The position numbers were made by a program, and so were the translations under genes. The notes beneath the pieces were generated by a model. The model was not told the origin of the DNA. It made no database searches and worked only from the letters and a program-made list of their open reading frames with translations. Source: Mediterranea massiliensis (GTDB lineage Bacteria; Bacteroidota; Bacteroidia; Bacteroidales; Bacteroidaceae). Taken from it: a stretch of DNA of 64,000 nucleotides. Shown here piece by piece: positions 16,444-26,461 of the stretch (the stretch's first letter is position 1; each line of letters begins with the position of its first letter). The stretch spans positions 342,282 through 406,281 of the forward strand of contig NZ_LT635839.1 of assembly GCF_900128475.1 (NCBI RefSeq). The letters run 5' to 3'.

Positions 16444-17736
16444 ATGGGATACTTGTTTACATCCGAATCGGTGTCTGAAGGACACCCCGACAAAGTGGCC
16501 GACCAAATATCGGACGCTGTACTTGACAAACTGCTGGCCTATGACCCCAGTTCGAAGGTCGCTTGCGAAACGCTGGTGACTACGGGACAGGTGGTGCTGG
16601 CCGGTGAAGTGAAGACCAAGGCCTACGTAGACCTCCAGCTCATTGCCCGCGAGGTCATCAAGAAGATTGGCTATACGAAAGGCGAATACATGTTTGAGAG
16701 CAATTCGTGCGGTGTGCTGAGCGCCATCCACGAGCAGAGCCCCGACATCAACCGCGGTGTGGAGCGTCAGGACCCCATGGAGCAGGGTGCAGGCGACCAG
16801 GGTATGATGTTTGGCTATGCTACCAATGAGACCGAAAACTACATGCCGCTCTCGCTCGACCTGGCACACCGCATCCTCCAGGTGCTGGCCGACATCCGTC
16901 GCGAAGGCAAGCAGATGACCTACCTGCGCCCCGATGCCAAGAGTCAGGTGACCATCGAATACGACGACAACGGAACGCCCGTGCGCATCGATACCATCGT
17001 TGTTTCCACGCAGCACGACGACTTCATCCAGCCGGCTGATGATACCGAGGAAGCACAGCTGAAAGCAGATGAAGAGATGCTGGCCATTATCCGCTACGAC
17101 GTCATTAATACGCTGATGCCGCGTGTCATCGCTTCCATCCATGCTCCGAAGGTGCTAGCCCTGTTCAACGACGACATCAAGTACCATGTCAACCCCACCG
17201 GCAAGTTCGTGATTGGCGGCCCTCATGGCGATACCGGCCTGACAGGGCGCAAAATCATTGTTGATACCTACGGTGGCAAGGGTGCACATGGAGGTGGTGC
17301 TTTCTCCGGCAAGGACCCCTCGAAGGTCGACCGTTCAGCTGCCTATGCCGCCCGCCACATTGCCAAGAACCTCGTGGCTGCCGGTGTGGCCGACGAGATA
17401 CTGGTGCAGGTGAGCTATGCCATCGGTGTGGCTCGTCCCATCAATATCTACGTCAATACGTACGGACGCAGCCATGTGAATATGAGCGACGGCGAGATCG
17501 CCCGCAAGATTGACGAGCTGTTTGACCTCCGTCCCAAGGCTATCGAGGACCGTCTGAAGCTGCGTAATCCTATTTATCAGGAAACGGCTGCCTACGGTCA
17601 CATGGGTCGTGAGCCGCAGGTGGTGACCAAGCACTTCAAGAGCCGCTACGAAGGCAACAAGGACGTTACGGTAGAGCTCTTCACGTGGGAGAAGCTCGAC
17701 TATATCGATAAGGTGAAGGCTGCTTTCGGACTTTAA
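16444..17736 (+). CDS. metK: S-adenosylmethionine synthetase
   Basis: MetK makes SAM from methionine and ATP. The 430-aa protein has the ATP-binding [13 protein letters not shown] at residue 14, [15 protein letters not shown] near residue 117, and the P-loop-like [15 protein letters not shown]. Length is typical of the Bacteroidetes form. Probably controlled by the SAM-binding leader upstream and closed by a strong terminator. Confidence 0.98.
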   Translation: MGYLFTSESVSEGHPDKVADQISDAVLDKLLAYDPSSKVACETLVTTGQVVLAGEVKTKAYVDLQLIAREVIKKIGYTKGEYMFESNSCGVLSAIHEQSPDINRGVERQDPMEQGAGDQGMMFGYATNETENYMPLSLDLAHRILQVLADIRREGKQMTYLRPDAKSQVTIEYDDNGTPVRIDTIVVSTQHDDFIQPADDTEEAQLKADEEMLAIIRYDVINTLMPRVIASIHAPKVLALFNDDIKYHVNPTGKFVIGGPHGDTGLTGRKIIVDTYGGKGAHGGGAFSGKDPSKVDRSAAYAARHIAKNLVAAGVADEILVQVSYAIGVARPINIYVNTYGRSHVNMSDGEIARKIDELFDLRPKAIEDRLKLRNPIYQETAAYGHMGREPQVVTKHFKSRYEGNKDVTVELFTWEKLDYIDKVKAAFGL

Positions 17737-17756
17737 TCCGAAAGGGCTGTTAGCTG

Positions 17757-17809
17757 CGAGGAGGGTGTGCCAGGACAGAGTGAATGATGGTACGCCCTCC
17801 TCGTTTTTT
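17757..17809 (+). terminator. Intrinsic terminator of metK
   Basis: CGAGGAGGGTGTGCC (17757-17771) pairs with GGTACGCCCTCCTCG, followed by seven T residues. Confidence 0.9.
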
Positions 17810-17843
17810 TGTCCATAAGCGCGCTTTTCTGACTGAAATCATG

Positions 17844-17851
17844 TACCTTTG
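17844..17851 (+). promoter_or_regulatory. -7 promoter element of the LOG gene
   Basis: TACCTTTG, 28 nt before the ATG at 17879; -33 not clear. Confidence 0.5.
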
Positions 17852-17878
17852 CCTGCAAAACCAATCCGTATCGCCAAG

Positions 17879-18466
17879 ATGAACAAAATAAACTCCGTTT
17901 GCGTCTACAGTGCTTCGAGCACCAAGATAGATTCTATATATTTTGAGACGGCCCGCGAGCTGGGAACGTTGCTGGCCCGTTCGGGTGTCCGCGTGGTCAA
18001 CGGGGCCGGAAACATGGGCCTGATGGCTGCCGTTTCCGACGCCGCGCTGGCTGCCGGTGGCCGGGTGACGGGTGTCATTCCCCGCTTCATGGTGGAGCAA
18101 GGCTGGCACCACAAGGGACTGACTGAGCTGATTGAGGTGGACACCATGCACGAGCGCAAGCAGAAGATGGCCGACCTGAGCGATGCTGTCATCGCTTTGC
18201 CCGGCGGATGCGGCACGTTGGAAGAGCTGCTCGAGGTCATCACCTGGAAACAGCTGGGCCTATATCTGAAGCCCATTGTCATCCTGAATGTGAAGGGCTA
18301 CTATGATCCCTTGCTCGAGATGTTCGGTCGGGCGGCGGAAGAACATTTCATGGGAGCCCGTCACATGGATATCTGGCGGGTGGCCCGTACGGCACAGGAG
18401 GCTTGGGAACTGGTACAGTCCACTCCGTTGTGGGACGTTTCGATCCGTAAGTTTGCGGCTTTATGA
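17879..18466 (+). CDS. LOG family protein (TIGR00730, nucleotide 5'-monophosphate phosphoribohydrolase type)
   Basis: A 195-aa Rossmann-fold protein with the LOG signature PGGCGTLEELLEVITWKQLG near residue 105 and the N-terminal VCVYSASS and GAGNMGLM blocks. Characterised relatives release the base from (cytokinin) nucleoside monophosphates; the bacterial substrate is often AMP-like. Start at 17879 chosen by the family N-terminus. It overlaps the DUF4271 gene by 4 nt, so the two are likely co-translated, heading a run to yidD. Confidence 0.88.
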   Translation: MNKINSVCVYSASSTKIDSIYFETARELGTLLARSGVRVVNGAGNMGLMAAVSDAALAAGGRVTGVIPRFMVEQGWHHKGLTELIEVDTMHERKQKMADLSDAVIALPGGCGTLEELLEVITWKQLGLYLKPIVILNVKGYYDPLLEMFGRAAEEHFMGARHMDIWRVARTAQEAWELVQSTPLWDVSIRKFAAL

Positions 18467-19206
18467 TGATGTTGGGAGCTTGGTTGCAGACTTTGGTGGC
18501 CGGGGCGGCCGATGTGGGCATTCCGTTGCCTTATTCGCCGGAGCGCGACGACTGTGTCGCGCTGGTGCTGCTGTGTTGCTTCTTCCTCTCGTCCTATGTT
18601 TTGTCGCACAGTCACAAGTTCCTGTTGCAGTTGGGTCACGACTTCATCATGCATCGCGAGCGTGCCAGTATCTTTGCCACTTCCACCGGTACAGACATGC
18701 GTTACCTGTTGTTGTTGCTGTTGCAGATGTGCGTCTTGTCGGGATTGTTTCTATTTGTCTGTTCGGGCAGTCTGATGCCGGAGTGGATAGAACGTTTTCC
18801 TTCATTTTGGCTGCTGGGTGCTTACGTAGGCATTTGTGTCGTCTATTTGTTTGTCAAATGGTTGCTCTACTCTTTCTTGGGATGGATTTTTTTCAACAAG
18901 AATGCGGTCTCTTTCTGGATGGAGTCCTATTCAACCCTTCTCTATTATTTGGGCTTTGGTTTGTTCCTGTCCATTCTGGTCATTGTTTACCTTCATCTGT
19001 CGCTGCAAATTTCTGTTATCATCGGGCTTGTTTTACTCGGATTGGTTAAAATATTGATGTTTTATAAGTGGATAAAGCTTTTTTGTTATAATTTGTTCGG
19101 CAGTTTGCTTTTAATTTTGTACTTTTGTGCCCTTGAAATCATGCCCTGTATGATGTTGTACAGCGGTTTGGTGCAGTTAAATGATTATTTAACAATAAAT
19201 TTTTAG
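18463..19206 (+). CDS. DUF4271 integral membrane protein
   Basis: A 247-aa protein with about six hydrophobic helices (VALVLLCCFFLSSYVL; LLLLLLQMCVLSGLFLFVC) and a cytosolic HDFIMHRERASIF segment, matching DUF4271, a Bacteroidetes family usually just upstream of hemD as here. Function unknown. The second half is visibly AT-richer than the first. The gene ends 4 nt before hemD. Confidence 0.82.
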   Translation: MMMLGAWLQTLVAGAADVGIPLPYSPERDDCVALVLLCCFFLSSYVLSHSHKFLLQLGHDFIMHRERASIFATSTGTDMRYLLLLLLQMCVLSGLFLFVCSGSLMPEWIERFPSFWLLGAYVGICVVYLFVKWLLYSFLGWIFFNKNAVSFWMESYSTLLYYLGFGLFLSILVIVYLHLSLQISVIIGLVLLGLVKILMFYKWIKLFCYNLFGSLLLILYFCALEIMPCMMLYSGLVQLNDYLTINF

Positions 19207-19210
19207 GACG

Positions 19211-19960
19211 TTGAAAATTAAAAAAGTGCTTGTGTCGCAGCCGAAGCCGGCCTCCGAAAAGTCTCCATATTACGACATAGCAGAAAAATACGGAGTGAAA
19301 ATAGATTTTCGCCCGTTCATTAAAGTGGAGAGTGTTTCAGCAAAAGAGTTCAGACAGCAGAAGATCTCTATTCTGGATCATACGGCTGTTATTTTCACTT
19401 CCCGTCATGCCATTGATCATTTCTTCCATCTGTGTGCGGAGTTGCGTGTGACCATTCCCGAAACGATGAAGTACTTCTGTGTAACGGAGGCCATCGCCCT
19501 TTATATCCAGAAGTATGTGCAGTATCGCAAGCGTAAGATTTTCTTCGGACAGACAGGCAAGTTCGACGATTTGCTGCCGGCCATCCTGAAACATAAGACC
19601 GAGAAGTATCTGGTGCCGATGTCGGACGTGCATACCGATGAAATCAAGAATGCATTGGACAAGAACAAGATTCAGCATGACGAGGCCGTCATGTATCGCA
19701 CGGTGAGCAACGACTTCCAGCCGGGTGAGGTCTTCGACTACGACATGCTGGTGTTCTTCAGTCCGGCCGGAGTATCTTCCTTGCAGAAGAACTTCCCTAA
19801 CTTCGAGCAGAAGGATATCAAGATCGGTACCTTCGGGTCGACTACGGCACAGGCCGTACGCGATGCCGGTCTGCGTCTCGATCTGGAAGCTCCCAGTGTG
19901 AAGGCTCCGTCGATGACTGCCGCCCTCGACATGTTTATCAAGGAGAACAATAAAGAATAG
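19211..19960 (+). CDS. hemD: Uroporphyrinogen-III synthase
   Basis: HemD cyclises hydroxymethylbilane to uroporphyrinogen III. The 249-aa sequence has the low-conservation two-lobed fold with typical anchors VLVSQPKP at the start, VIFTSRHAIDHFF, and the C-terminal VFFSPAGVSSL and GTFGSTTAQAVRDAGL. The only start in the right place is TTG at 19211, directly after the DUF4271 stop. Its stop shares one base with the rnpA start. Some Bacteroidales lack the rest of the haem pathway, so its role should be checked against the genome. Confidence 0.88.
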   Translation: MKIKKVLVSQPKPASEKSPYYDIAEKYGVKIDFRPFIKVESVSAKEFRQQKISILDHTAVIFTSRHAIDHFFHLCAELRVTIPETMKYFCVTEAIALYIQKYVQYRKRKIFFGQTGKFDDLLPAILKHKTEKYLVPMSDVHTDEIKNALDKNKIQHDEAVMYRTVSNDFQPGEVFDYDMLVFFSPAGVSSLQKNFPNFEQKDIKIGTFGSTTAQAVRDAGLRLDLEAPSVKAPSMTAALDMFIKENNKE

Positions 19961-20364
19961 TGAACCGTTTACGTAAGCCCGAGAGGCTGAGCCGAAAAAA
20001 GATAATAGAGAAGTTGTTCGCGGGAGGCTCGCGTTCCTTCTCTATTTTTCCTTTGCGGGTAGTGTGGCTGCCGGTAGAGGAACTCAACGTGCAGGCTTCT
20101 CTGCTGGTCAGCGTGTCCAAGCGTCGCTTCAAGCGGGCCGTGAAGCGCAACCGCGTGAAGCGGCAGATCCGTGAGGCCTACCGCCTGAACAAACAGCCTC
20201 TGCTGGAGGCGCTGGCGGAGAAGGATTTGCGTCTGGCCCTTGCCTTTATCTATCTGTCCGACGAGCTGGTTGATTCGACGGTGATAGCGGAAAAAATGAA
20301 AATCGCCCTGGTGCGTATTGTCGAAAAGGTTTCGGCCGGTCAGCCGGCCCCGTCTGCCGAATGA
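19960..20364 (+). CDS. rnpA: Ribonuclease P protein component
   Basis: RnpA assists the RNase P ribozyme in 5' maturation of tRNAs. The 134-aa basic protein has the N-terminal [16 protein letters not shown] and the signature [19 protein letters not shown] near residue 60. It begins with GTG, overlapping the hemD stop by one base. It lies beside hemD and yidD rather than rpmH/dnaA, a normal Bacteroidetes arrangement. Confidence 0.95.
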   Translation: MNRLRKPERLSRKKIIEKLFAGGSRSFSIFPLRVVWLPVEELNVQASLLVSVSKRRFKRAVKRNRVKRQIREAYRLNKQPLLEALAEKDLRLALAFIYLSDELVDSTVIAEKMKIALVRIVEKVSAGQPAPSAE

Positions 20365-20585
20365 TCAGAAAGGTGCTGACATACCTGCTGCTGCTCCCCA
20401 TTTACTTCTATCAGCGGTGCATCTCCCCGCTGACTCCCCCTTCCTGCCGTTTTACGCCCACGTGCTCGCAGTATGCCGTTGAGGCGCTGAAGAAGCACGG
20501 TCCCATTAAGGGACTGTATCTGGCCGTCAGGCGCATCCTGCGCTGTCATCCCTGGGGAGGGTCGGGCTATGATCCCGTTCCTTAA
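20361..20585 (+). CDS. yidD: Membrane protein insertion efficiency factor
   Basis: A 74-aa protein with the YidD core [19 protein letters not shown] and [12 protein letters not shown], preceded by an amphipathic segment. It associates with the inner membrane near YidC. Overlaps rnpA by 4 nt (ATGA); the rnpA-yidD pair is widely conserved. Confidence 0.95.
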   Translation: MIRKVLTYLLLLPIYFYQRCISPLTPPSCRFTPTCSQYAVEALKKHGPIKGLYLAVRRILRCHPWGGSGYDPVP

Positions 20586-20597
20586 ACCGAAGATTCC

Positions 20598-21245
20598 ATG
20601 CCTTTTTATCCCATAGACATCCATACCCACCGGCTGCCGTCCGTACCGGGCGAAGCCATTGTCTGCTGCCAGCCCGACGCTTTCTGTCCGCAGGAAGGGG
20701 ACTGGTATGCCGTCGGCATTCATCCCTGGCGGCTGGAGGAGTACGACTGGGCGGATGCTGCGTTCAAGGCACATTTTGAGGCATTGGTGCGCCATCCGCG
20801 CGTGCTGGCGGTGGGCGAAGCCGGATTGGACAAGCTCGTGGCAGTGCCTTTGGATAGCCAGACAGACGCGCTTCGCTATCAGGCCCGTGTGGCCGAAGCC
20901 GCAGGAAAGCCGCTGGTGCTCCATCTGGTGAAGGCTGCCGCCGAACTGCTGGCCTTGAAGAGGGAGCTGCAGCCCCGTGTTCCCTGGATTGTCCACGGCT
21001 TCCGCGGCAAGGCGCAGCTGGCCCAGGACCTCGTGCGCCACGGCCTGTATCTGTCTTTCGGCGCCCATTATCAGGAGGAAGCCTTGCGCCGGATGCCGGC
21101 CGACCGCCTGTTCCTGGAGACGGACGAGAGCGACGTGCCCATTGCCGACCTGTACGAACGGGCGGCCCTCGTGCGCGGCGTGACGTGCGGCGAACTGGCG
21201 GAAACGGTTTCCCGCAACGTGCGGAGTGTCTTTTTTGGACATTAA
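20598..21245 (+). CDS. TatD family metal-dependent hydrolase, compact form
   Basis: A 215-aa TIM-barrel hydrolase with the family metal ligands: DIHTHRL at residue 6, VGIHPWRL, GEAGLDK, VLHLVKAA, IVHGFRGKAQ and ETDESDV. It is shorter than the usual 255-265 aa TatD, as many Bacteroidetes copies are, so the DNase activity known for E. coli TatD is only inferred. Twelve nt after yidD, probably the last gene of this operon. Confidence 0.85.
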   Translation: MPFYPIDIHTHRLPSVPGEAIVCCQPDAFCPQEGDWYAVGIHPWRLEEYDWADAAFKAHFEALVRHPRVLAVGEAGLDKLVAVPLDSQTDALRYQARVAEAAGKPLVLHLVKAAAELLALKRELQPRVPWIVHGFRGKAQLAQDLVRHGLYLSFGAHYQEEALRRMPADRLFLETDESDVPIADLYERAALVRGVTCGELAETVSRNVRSVFFGH

Positions 21246-21323
21246 GTTTTGTATCTTCGAAGAAAGGTCGTACTTTTGCGGCAGTTATAACTATAAATAA
21301 ATCATTAAACTATATATCATTCG

Positions 21324-22619
21324 ATGAATTTTGTAGAAGAATTAAGATGGCGTGGCATGCTCCACACGATGATGCCGGGAACGGAAGAGTTATTGTCCAA
21401 AGGAGAAATGGTAACGGCTTATTTGGGTATCGACCCTACAGCCGATTCTTTGCACATCGGACACTTGTGCGGTGTGATGATTCTGCGTCATTTCCAGCGT
21501 TGCGGCCACAAGCCTCTGGCGCTGATCGGTGGCGCTACGGGTATGATCGGTGACCCTTCGGGCAAGTCGCAGGAGCGCAATCTGCTCGACGAAGCGACTC
21601 TGCGCCACAATCAGGAGTGCATCAAGAAGCAGTTGAGCAAGTTCCTGGACTTTGACTCCGATGCTCCCAACCATGCCGAACTGGTGAACAACTACGACTG
21701 GATGAAGGACTTTACCTTCCTCGACTTCGCCCGTGAGGTGGGCAAGCACATCACCGTGAACTACATGATGGCCAAGGACAGCGTGCAGAAACGTCTGAAC
21801 GGCGAGGCCCGCGACGGACTTTCGTTCACGGAGTTCACCTACCAGCTGCTGCAGGGCTACGACTTCCTCCACCTGTATGAGACCAAGAACTGCAAGCTCC
21901 AGATGGGTGGCAGCGACCAGTGGGGCAACATCACGACAGGTGCCGAGCTCATCCGCCGTACCAATGGCGGCGAGGTATATGCGCTGACCTGCCCGCTCAT
22001 TACGAAGGCTGACGGCGGTAAGTTCGGTAAGACTGAGAGCGGAAACATCTGGCTGGATCCCAACTATACATCTCCCTATAAGTTCTACCAGTTCTGGCTG
22101 AACGTGAGCGATGCCGATGCCGAGAAATACATCAAGATCTTCACTTCCATCGGAAAGGAAGAAATCGAGGCGCTGATCGAAGAACACCGTCAGGCTCCGC
22201 ACCTGCGCGCGCTCCAGAAGCGTCTGGCCAAGGAAGTGACCATCATGGTACATTCCGAGGACGACTACAATGCGGCTGTGGAGGCTTCTTCCATCCTCTT
22301 CGGCGGCGGTACGTCCGAAGCGTTGAAGAAACTGGACGAAAAGACGCTGTTGTCCGTCTTTGAAGGCGTGCCTCAGTTCGAAGTGTCGCGCGACGCACTG
22401 GCTGCCGGCGTGAAGGCCGTAGACCTGTTTACCGAAAATGCGGCTGTATTCGCTTCGAAAGGCGAGATGCGCAAGCTGGTACAAGGTGGCGGCGTTTCGC
22501 TGAACAAAGAGAAGCTGACGGCTTTCGACCAGGTAATCACTACTGCCGACCTGCTGGACGACAAATATCTGCTGGTTCAGCGCGGCAAGAAGAACTATTA
22601 TCTGATCATCGCGAAATAA
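21324..22619 (+). CDS. tyrS: Tyrosine-tRNA ligase
   Basis: TyrS charges tRNA-Tyr. The 431-aa class I synthetase has the HIGH-type motif [11 protein letters not shown] near residue 40, [24 protein letters not shown], the KMSKS variant KFGKTESGN near residue 235, and a C-terminal S4 RNA-binding domain ([12 protein letters not shown]). Typical bacterial TyrS length. Read alone, closed by a clear terminator. Confidence 0.97.
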   Translation: MNFVEELRWRGMLHTMMPGTEELLSKGEMVTAYLGIDPTADSLHIGHLCGVMILRHFQRCGHKPLALIGGATGMIGDPSGKSQERNLLDEATLRHNQECIKKQLSKFLDFDSDAPNHAELVNNYDWMKDFTFLDFAREVGKHITVNYMMAKDSVQKRLNGEARDGLSFTEFTYQLLQGYDFLHLYETKNCKLQMGGSDQWGNITTGAELIRRTNGGEVYALTCPLITKADGGKFGKTESGNIWLDPNYTSPYKFYQFWLNVSDADAEKYIKIFTSIGKEEIEALIEEHRQAPHLRALQKRLAKEVTIMVHSEDDYNAAVEASSILFGGGTSEALKKLDEKTLLSVFEGVPQFEVSRDALAAGVKAVDLFTENAAVFASKGEMRKLVQGGGVSLNKEKLTAFDQVITTADLLDDKYLLVQRGKKNYYLIIAK

Positions 22620-22648
22620 GCGGATACATCATTCTATAGATAAAGAAA

Positions 22649-22677
22649 GGAAGACCCCACGGGCCTTCCTTTTTTTG
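22649..22677 (+). terminator. Intrinsic terminator of tyrS
   Basis: GGAAGACCC and GGGCCTTCC form a short stem (22649-22669) followed by seven T residues. Confidence 0.85.
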
Positions 22678-22701
22678 TACGGTTCATGCCGTCCTCACGC
22701 A

Positions 22702-22816
22702 GTGCTTCCTGAGGGTCTGACGAAGTGCTTCGTTACCCCCTCATGCAGTGCTTCGTTGCACCCTCACGCAGCACTGTGTCACGACCTCAGGAAGCACTGT
22801 GTCAGGGGGTGATACT
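22702..22816. repeat. 23-bp-period repeat array, five units
   Basis: Units start at 22702, 22725, 22748, 22771 and 22794. The first three open with GTGCTTC and the last two with the partly complementary GCACTGTGTCA. Unit 1 is about 20/23 identical to a unit of the 10.6-kb array. It lies between the convergent tyrS and tricorn-protease genes. Confidence 0.85.
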
Positions 22817-22902
22817 TTTCAGGCACGGATTGCGCGGAAAAACACGGACAAGCGTATGAAGTCTGTCCGTGAAAATCCGTGCAATCCGTGCCTGAAAGCT
22901 TT
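22815..22902. repeat. Long hairpin built of CACGGATTGC-type repeats
   Basis: Two arms of about 36 bases (TTCAGGCACGGATTGC... and its inverted copy) face each other around an 11-nt loop with few mismatches. ACGGAT/ATCCGT words recur inside each arm. I recall similar sequences in intergenic regions of other Bacteroidetes genomes. It ends 5 nt before the protease stop and may serve as a terminator. Confidence 0.7.
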
Positions 22903-22906
22903 TGTT

Positions 22907-25900
22907 TTACTTGCCGATCTCCTTCAGCAGTTCGTCCACAGCCGTCTTGAGCTGCGTGTCTTCACCCTTGACAATGCTCTCGGGGCTGTTGAGTATCAGG
23001 ATGTCGGGTTCCAGCTGGGTGTTCTCCAGGTAGGAACCGTCGGGCAGGCGGTAGCCTACGACGGGGATGCCGAATACCAGCGAGCGGTCTTGCAGCGTTT
23101 CCCACGACACGCTGGTCATGGTGCCGGGTACGGGCGCGCCGACCAGCTTGCCCAGCTTCTGATGGCTGTACACCCAGGGCGTGCCGTGGGCGTTGGAGTA
23201 GTTGGCTTCGCACTGCAGCATGATGCTGGGCTTGTTCCAGCGGCGGCTGGGCATGTCGCAGGCTTCGCGTCCGCGTACCACCTGTGTGAAGTACTTCTTG
23301 CCGCTGAACAGCACCTCGATGTCTTCGTGCAGGCGTCCGCCGCCGTTGAAGCGGGTGTCGATGACGATGCCGTCGCACTTGTTATACTTGCCCAGGATGT
23401 CCGAGTAGATGTTGCGGAAGCTGCCGTCGTCCATCGACTGGATGTGTACGTAGCCCAGGCGTCCGCCCGACCAGCGTTCCACGTCGGCTGCACGCTGCTT
23501 CACCCAGCGGCGGTAGAGCAGGCTGTTGAGGGCGCCGCTGCTGATGGGTTTCACCACTTCGTCCCAGCGCTGGCCCGTAGCGGGGCTGTAGAAGGAGACG
23601 AGCGTCTTGCGGCCCGCCTTGCCGTTGAGCAGCTGGCTGATGTCGGTCTTGGCGTCCAGTGTCTGCCCGTCGATCTTCTCGATGCGGTCGCCGGCCTTCA
23701 CCTTGGAGCGGGCCGTGTCGAAGGGACCTTTCTCCACCACTTCGTCTATCAGCAGACCCTGGCCGCGGTCGGTCCAGCTGTAGAGCAGACCCAGGCTGGC
23801 GGTGGCATCGGTAGTCAGCGACGGGTAATAGCGTCCGCCCGTGTGCGACACGTTCAGTTCGCCCAGCCATTCGCTCAGCAGTTCGGCGAAGTCGTAGTTG
23901 TTGTTGATGTGGGGCAGGAACTTGCGATAGGCAGCCGACATCTTGTCCCAATCCACGCCGTGCATGTTCAGGTTGTAGAAACGCTTCTTCTCCTGTTTAT
24001 AGACGTGGTCAAACATATAGGCACGTTCCTCGGCCAGATCCATCTTCACCTCTGCCTTATAGGTGATAGGCTCCAGCTTGTCGCTCTTGGTGTTCATCTT
24101 CTGCATGCTGCGCCCGCTCAGGATGAAAAGGTTATCGCCCTTCTTGTCCAACGTGAGCGAAGCCCATCCGGCGTCCATCTTCTTCAGCAGCTTGGTGTCG
24201 TGCTTGCGCAAGTCCATCTTCCAGAGGTCGTAACCGCCTTCGAAGGCCGACATGTAGTAGAGGCTTTCGCCGTCGGCCGAGAGGAGGGCGTCACCCAGGC
24301 GCGAGGAGTTGGGCGTGAGGCGCACGATGCGGTCCTCGATGCCGTCCAGCTCTACTTCGATGGCTTTCACGTCGTCTTTCTTTTCACTGTCCTTCTTGTC
24401 CTTGTCACCGTCTTTCTCCTTGTCTTCCTTCTTCTTGTCCTTTTCGGCCTCGTCCTTCTCTTTCTTCTGGAGTTCATAGTCCTCCTTGCTCAGGCGGAAC
24501 TTGTCGTAGGCGTCCTGATTGAGGAACACCAGCATGGCGTCTTCCAGCGAGCCCCACGAAGCATGGCTACGCATACCATAACGGTCGGTGCTGAAGAGGA
24601 TGGCGTTGCCTTCCATCACCCAGCGGGGCGAAGAACTGAAATAACCGCTACCCGTCAGGTTGAAGATCTCGCCCTTGCCGTCGGCACTCACCAGGCCGAT
24701 GTCGGTATAGGGGTCGTGGCCGTTGCCGATGAATTCGAGGGCGAACCACTTGCCATCGGGCGACCAGCGGTAGTTGAAGCCGCCTGCGGTGCTGTACCAG
24801 GTGGAGCCGTCGGTAATCTGGCGTACCTTCTTCGTCTCGAGATTAAGGACCATCAGGCGGTTGCGGTCTTCGATAAAGGCCAGCTCCTTACCGTCGGGCG
24901 AGAAGGCGGGCATGGTGCGCTCCACGGTGGTGGAGGGCAACAGCACTTCCTCGTCTATCAGCGTGGCGTTGGCAAAGTTGGGATCTTCCTTGCGGGCTAT
25001 CTTGGCCAAGTAGAGCTGCCAGTTGCCTCCGCGTTCGCTGGCGTAGGCCAGGGCACGGCCGTCGGGGGCAAAGCAGACGTCGGCTTCGGCCGCTGCGGTA
25101 TGGGTAATCTGCTTGGTGGTGGCGTAGTCGGCCGAGGTGACAAATACCTCGCCGCGGATGATGAAGGCCACCTGTTCGCCGTCGGCCGAGGGAGTGGCCG
25201 AAGTGGCTCCGCTTGCGAAGTTGAAGCGGGCCACGGCGTCGGTATCATCGTCCGTCAGGCTGATTTTCACCTTCTGCGGCTTGCCGCCCACGGTCTGCGT
25301 ATAGATTTCGCCGTCGTAGGTATAGCAGAGGGTGCCCTTGCCCTGCGAGAGGAAGCGTACGGGGTGGGTCTTGAAGGTGGTGACGGGCAGCACGGCCTGC
25401 GGGTTGTTCAGCCCCATGCGCCACACGTTGAACGAGCTGCCGTCGCGTTCGCTCAGGAAGTAGACCTCCGTGCCGTTGTCCGAGAGGACGGGGTTGCGGT
25501 CTTCGCCCGCGCGGTTGGTCAGGTTGGTGTGGCGGCCCGTAGCGGCGTCATAGCGCCAGATGTCGCGCGTGACGGACGACGTGTGGTGCTTGCGCCATTC
25601 GTCCTCGAAGCCCTTGCGGTCCTGGTAGAGGAAGGAACCCTTGCCGTCGTTCAGGAAGCAGACAGCTTCGGCGGGCGTGGCCAGCACCTGCTCCGTCCGT
25701 CCGCCGTCGGCGGGCACGGCATAGAGTTCCGTCATGGCCGAAGTGGGGAAGAGGGCGCTCGCGGCGGGGTCCTGCAGGGCGGCGTTGAAATAAACTTTCT
25801 TGCCGTCGGGCGAGAAGGCCGTGGGTACTTCGGAGGCCGAGTTGTAGGTGAGGCGTCGTGCGCTTCCGCCGTCGGCCGGCATCACATAGACGTCCATATT

Positions 25901-26158
25901 GCCTTCGCGGTCGCTGGCAAAGGCTATCTGACGGCCGTCGGGCGACCACACGGGCGACGATTCGTAGGAGGCCTGCGACGTAAGTCTTACGGCTTCGCCT
26001 CCCTGTGCATTCACTTTGTAGAGGTCGCCCTTGTAGCAGAAGGCGATCTGCGAGCCGTCGGGCGAGATGCGTACGTCGCGCATCCAGAGCGGAGTGCCCG
26101 CCCAGGCCGAAGCCGCGGCCGTGAGGCCTAGCAGCAGGGAACATGTCAATTTTTTCAT
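22907..26158 (-). CDS. Tricorn-like S41 family peptidase, exported
   Basis: A 1083-aa protein of the tricorn protease type: signal peptide (MKKLTCSLLLGLTAAASAWA), then WD40-like beta-propeller repeats marked by repeated SPDGxxIAF motifs (about residues 25-550), a Lys/Glu/Asp-rich spacer (about 560-610), a PDZ-like region, and a C-terminal S41 serine protease domain. The nucleophile is expected in EANYSNAHGTP near residue 975, with RFNGGGRLHED before it. It probably degrades peptides in the periplasm. The gene stands alone. Complete length for this family. Confidence 0.92.
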   Translation of the reverse strand: MKKLTCSLLLGLTAAASAWAGTPLWMRDVRISPDGSQIAFCYKGDLYKVNAQGGEAVRLTSQASYESSPVWSPDGRQIAFASDREGNMDVYVMPADGGSARRLTYNSASEVPTAFSPDGKKVYFNAALQDPAASALFPTSAMTELYAVPADGGRTEQVLATPAEAVCFLNDGKGSFLYQDRKGFEDEWRKHHTSSVTRDIWRYDAATGRHTNLTNRAGEDRNPVLSDNGTEVYFLSERDGSSFNVWRMGLNNPQAVLPVTTFKTHPVRFLSQGKGTLCYTYDGEIYTQTVGGKPQKVKISLTDDDTDAVARFNFASGATSATPSADGEQVAFIIRGEVFVTSADYATTKQITHTAAAEADVCFAPDGRALAYASERGGNWQLYLAKIARKEDPNFANATLIDEEVLLPSTTVERTMPAFSPDGKELAFIEDRNRLMVLNLETKKVRQITDGSTWYSTAGGFNYRWSPDGKWFALEFIGNGHDPYTDIGLVSADGKGEIFNLTGSGYFSSSPRWVMEGNAILFSTDRYGMRSHASWGSLEDAMLVFLNQDAYDKFRLSKEDYELQKKEKDEAEKDKKKEDKEKDGDKDKKDSEKKDDVKAIEVELDGIEDRIVRLTPNSSRLGDALLSADGESLYYMSAFEGGYDLWKMDLRKHDTKLLKKMDAGWASLTLDKKGDNLFILSGRSMQKMNTKSDKLEPITYKAEVKMDLAEERAYMFDHVYKQEKKRFYNLNMHGVDWDKMSAAYRKFLPHINNNYDFAELLSEWLGELNVSHTGGRYYPSLTTDATASLGLLYSWTDRGQGLLIDEVVEKGPFDTARSKVKAGDRIEKIDGQTLDAKTDISQLLNGKAGRKTLVSFYSPATGQRWDEVVKPISSGALNSLLYRRWVKQRAADVERWSGGRLGYVHIQSMDDGSFRNIYSDILGKYNKCDGIVIDTRFNGGGRLHEDIEVLFSGKKYFTQVVRGREACDMPSRRWNKPSIMLQCEANYSNAHGTPWVYSHQKLGKLVGAPVPGTMTSVSWETLQDRSLVFGIPVVGYRLPDGSYLENTQLEPDILILNSPESIVKGEDTQLKTAVDELLKEIGK

Positions 26159-26323
26159 TTTCTAAAAAGGTATTGATGTATTATTCTGACGAGCAAAGAT
26201 AGTGTAAACCGAGAGAAGCGCAAAGCGAAAACAAAGTTTTCGGCTTTTTGCTTCCAAGGTGTAGCCTGGCTTATCTAAAGATAAACAAAATCGGCTATCT
26301 GCCTCAAAAAAGCAGTTGAATAT

Positions 26324-26354
26324 TTGGAAAGTATCACCGAAACCTCTATCTTTG
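26324..26354 (+). promoter_or_regulatory. Bacteroides-type promoter of tRNA-Gln
   Basis: TTG at 26324-26326, a 20-nt spacer and TATCTTTG at 26347-26354, 31 nt before the tRNA. Confidence 0.75.
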
Positions 26355-26385
26355 CACCGCTTTTTAACAGAAAGCACCTGAAGTT

Positions 26386-26456
26386 TGGACTATGGTGTAA
26401 TGGTAGCACAACAGGTTTTGGTTCTGTTTGTCCAGGTTCGAATCCTGGTAGTCCAA
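26386..26456 (+). tRNA. tRNA-Gln (anticodon TTG)
   Basis: Acceptor arms TGGACTA and TAGTCCA, a D-arm with GGTGTAATGGTAGC, anticodon stem ACAGG/TCTGT around loop TTTTGGT (anticodon TTG), and T-arm CCAGGTTCGAATCCTGG. The 3' CCA is not encoded. A single tRNA with its own promoter and terminator. Confidence 0.95.
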
Positions 26457-26461
26457 CGAGC

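Noticed and set aside
22748..26131. Very long open frame (over 1100 codons) on the plus strand
   Set aside because: It is antisense to the tricorn-like protease, whose motifs, signal peptide and length are convincing. Long opposite frames arise from its GC-rich codon use.
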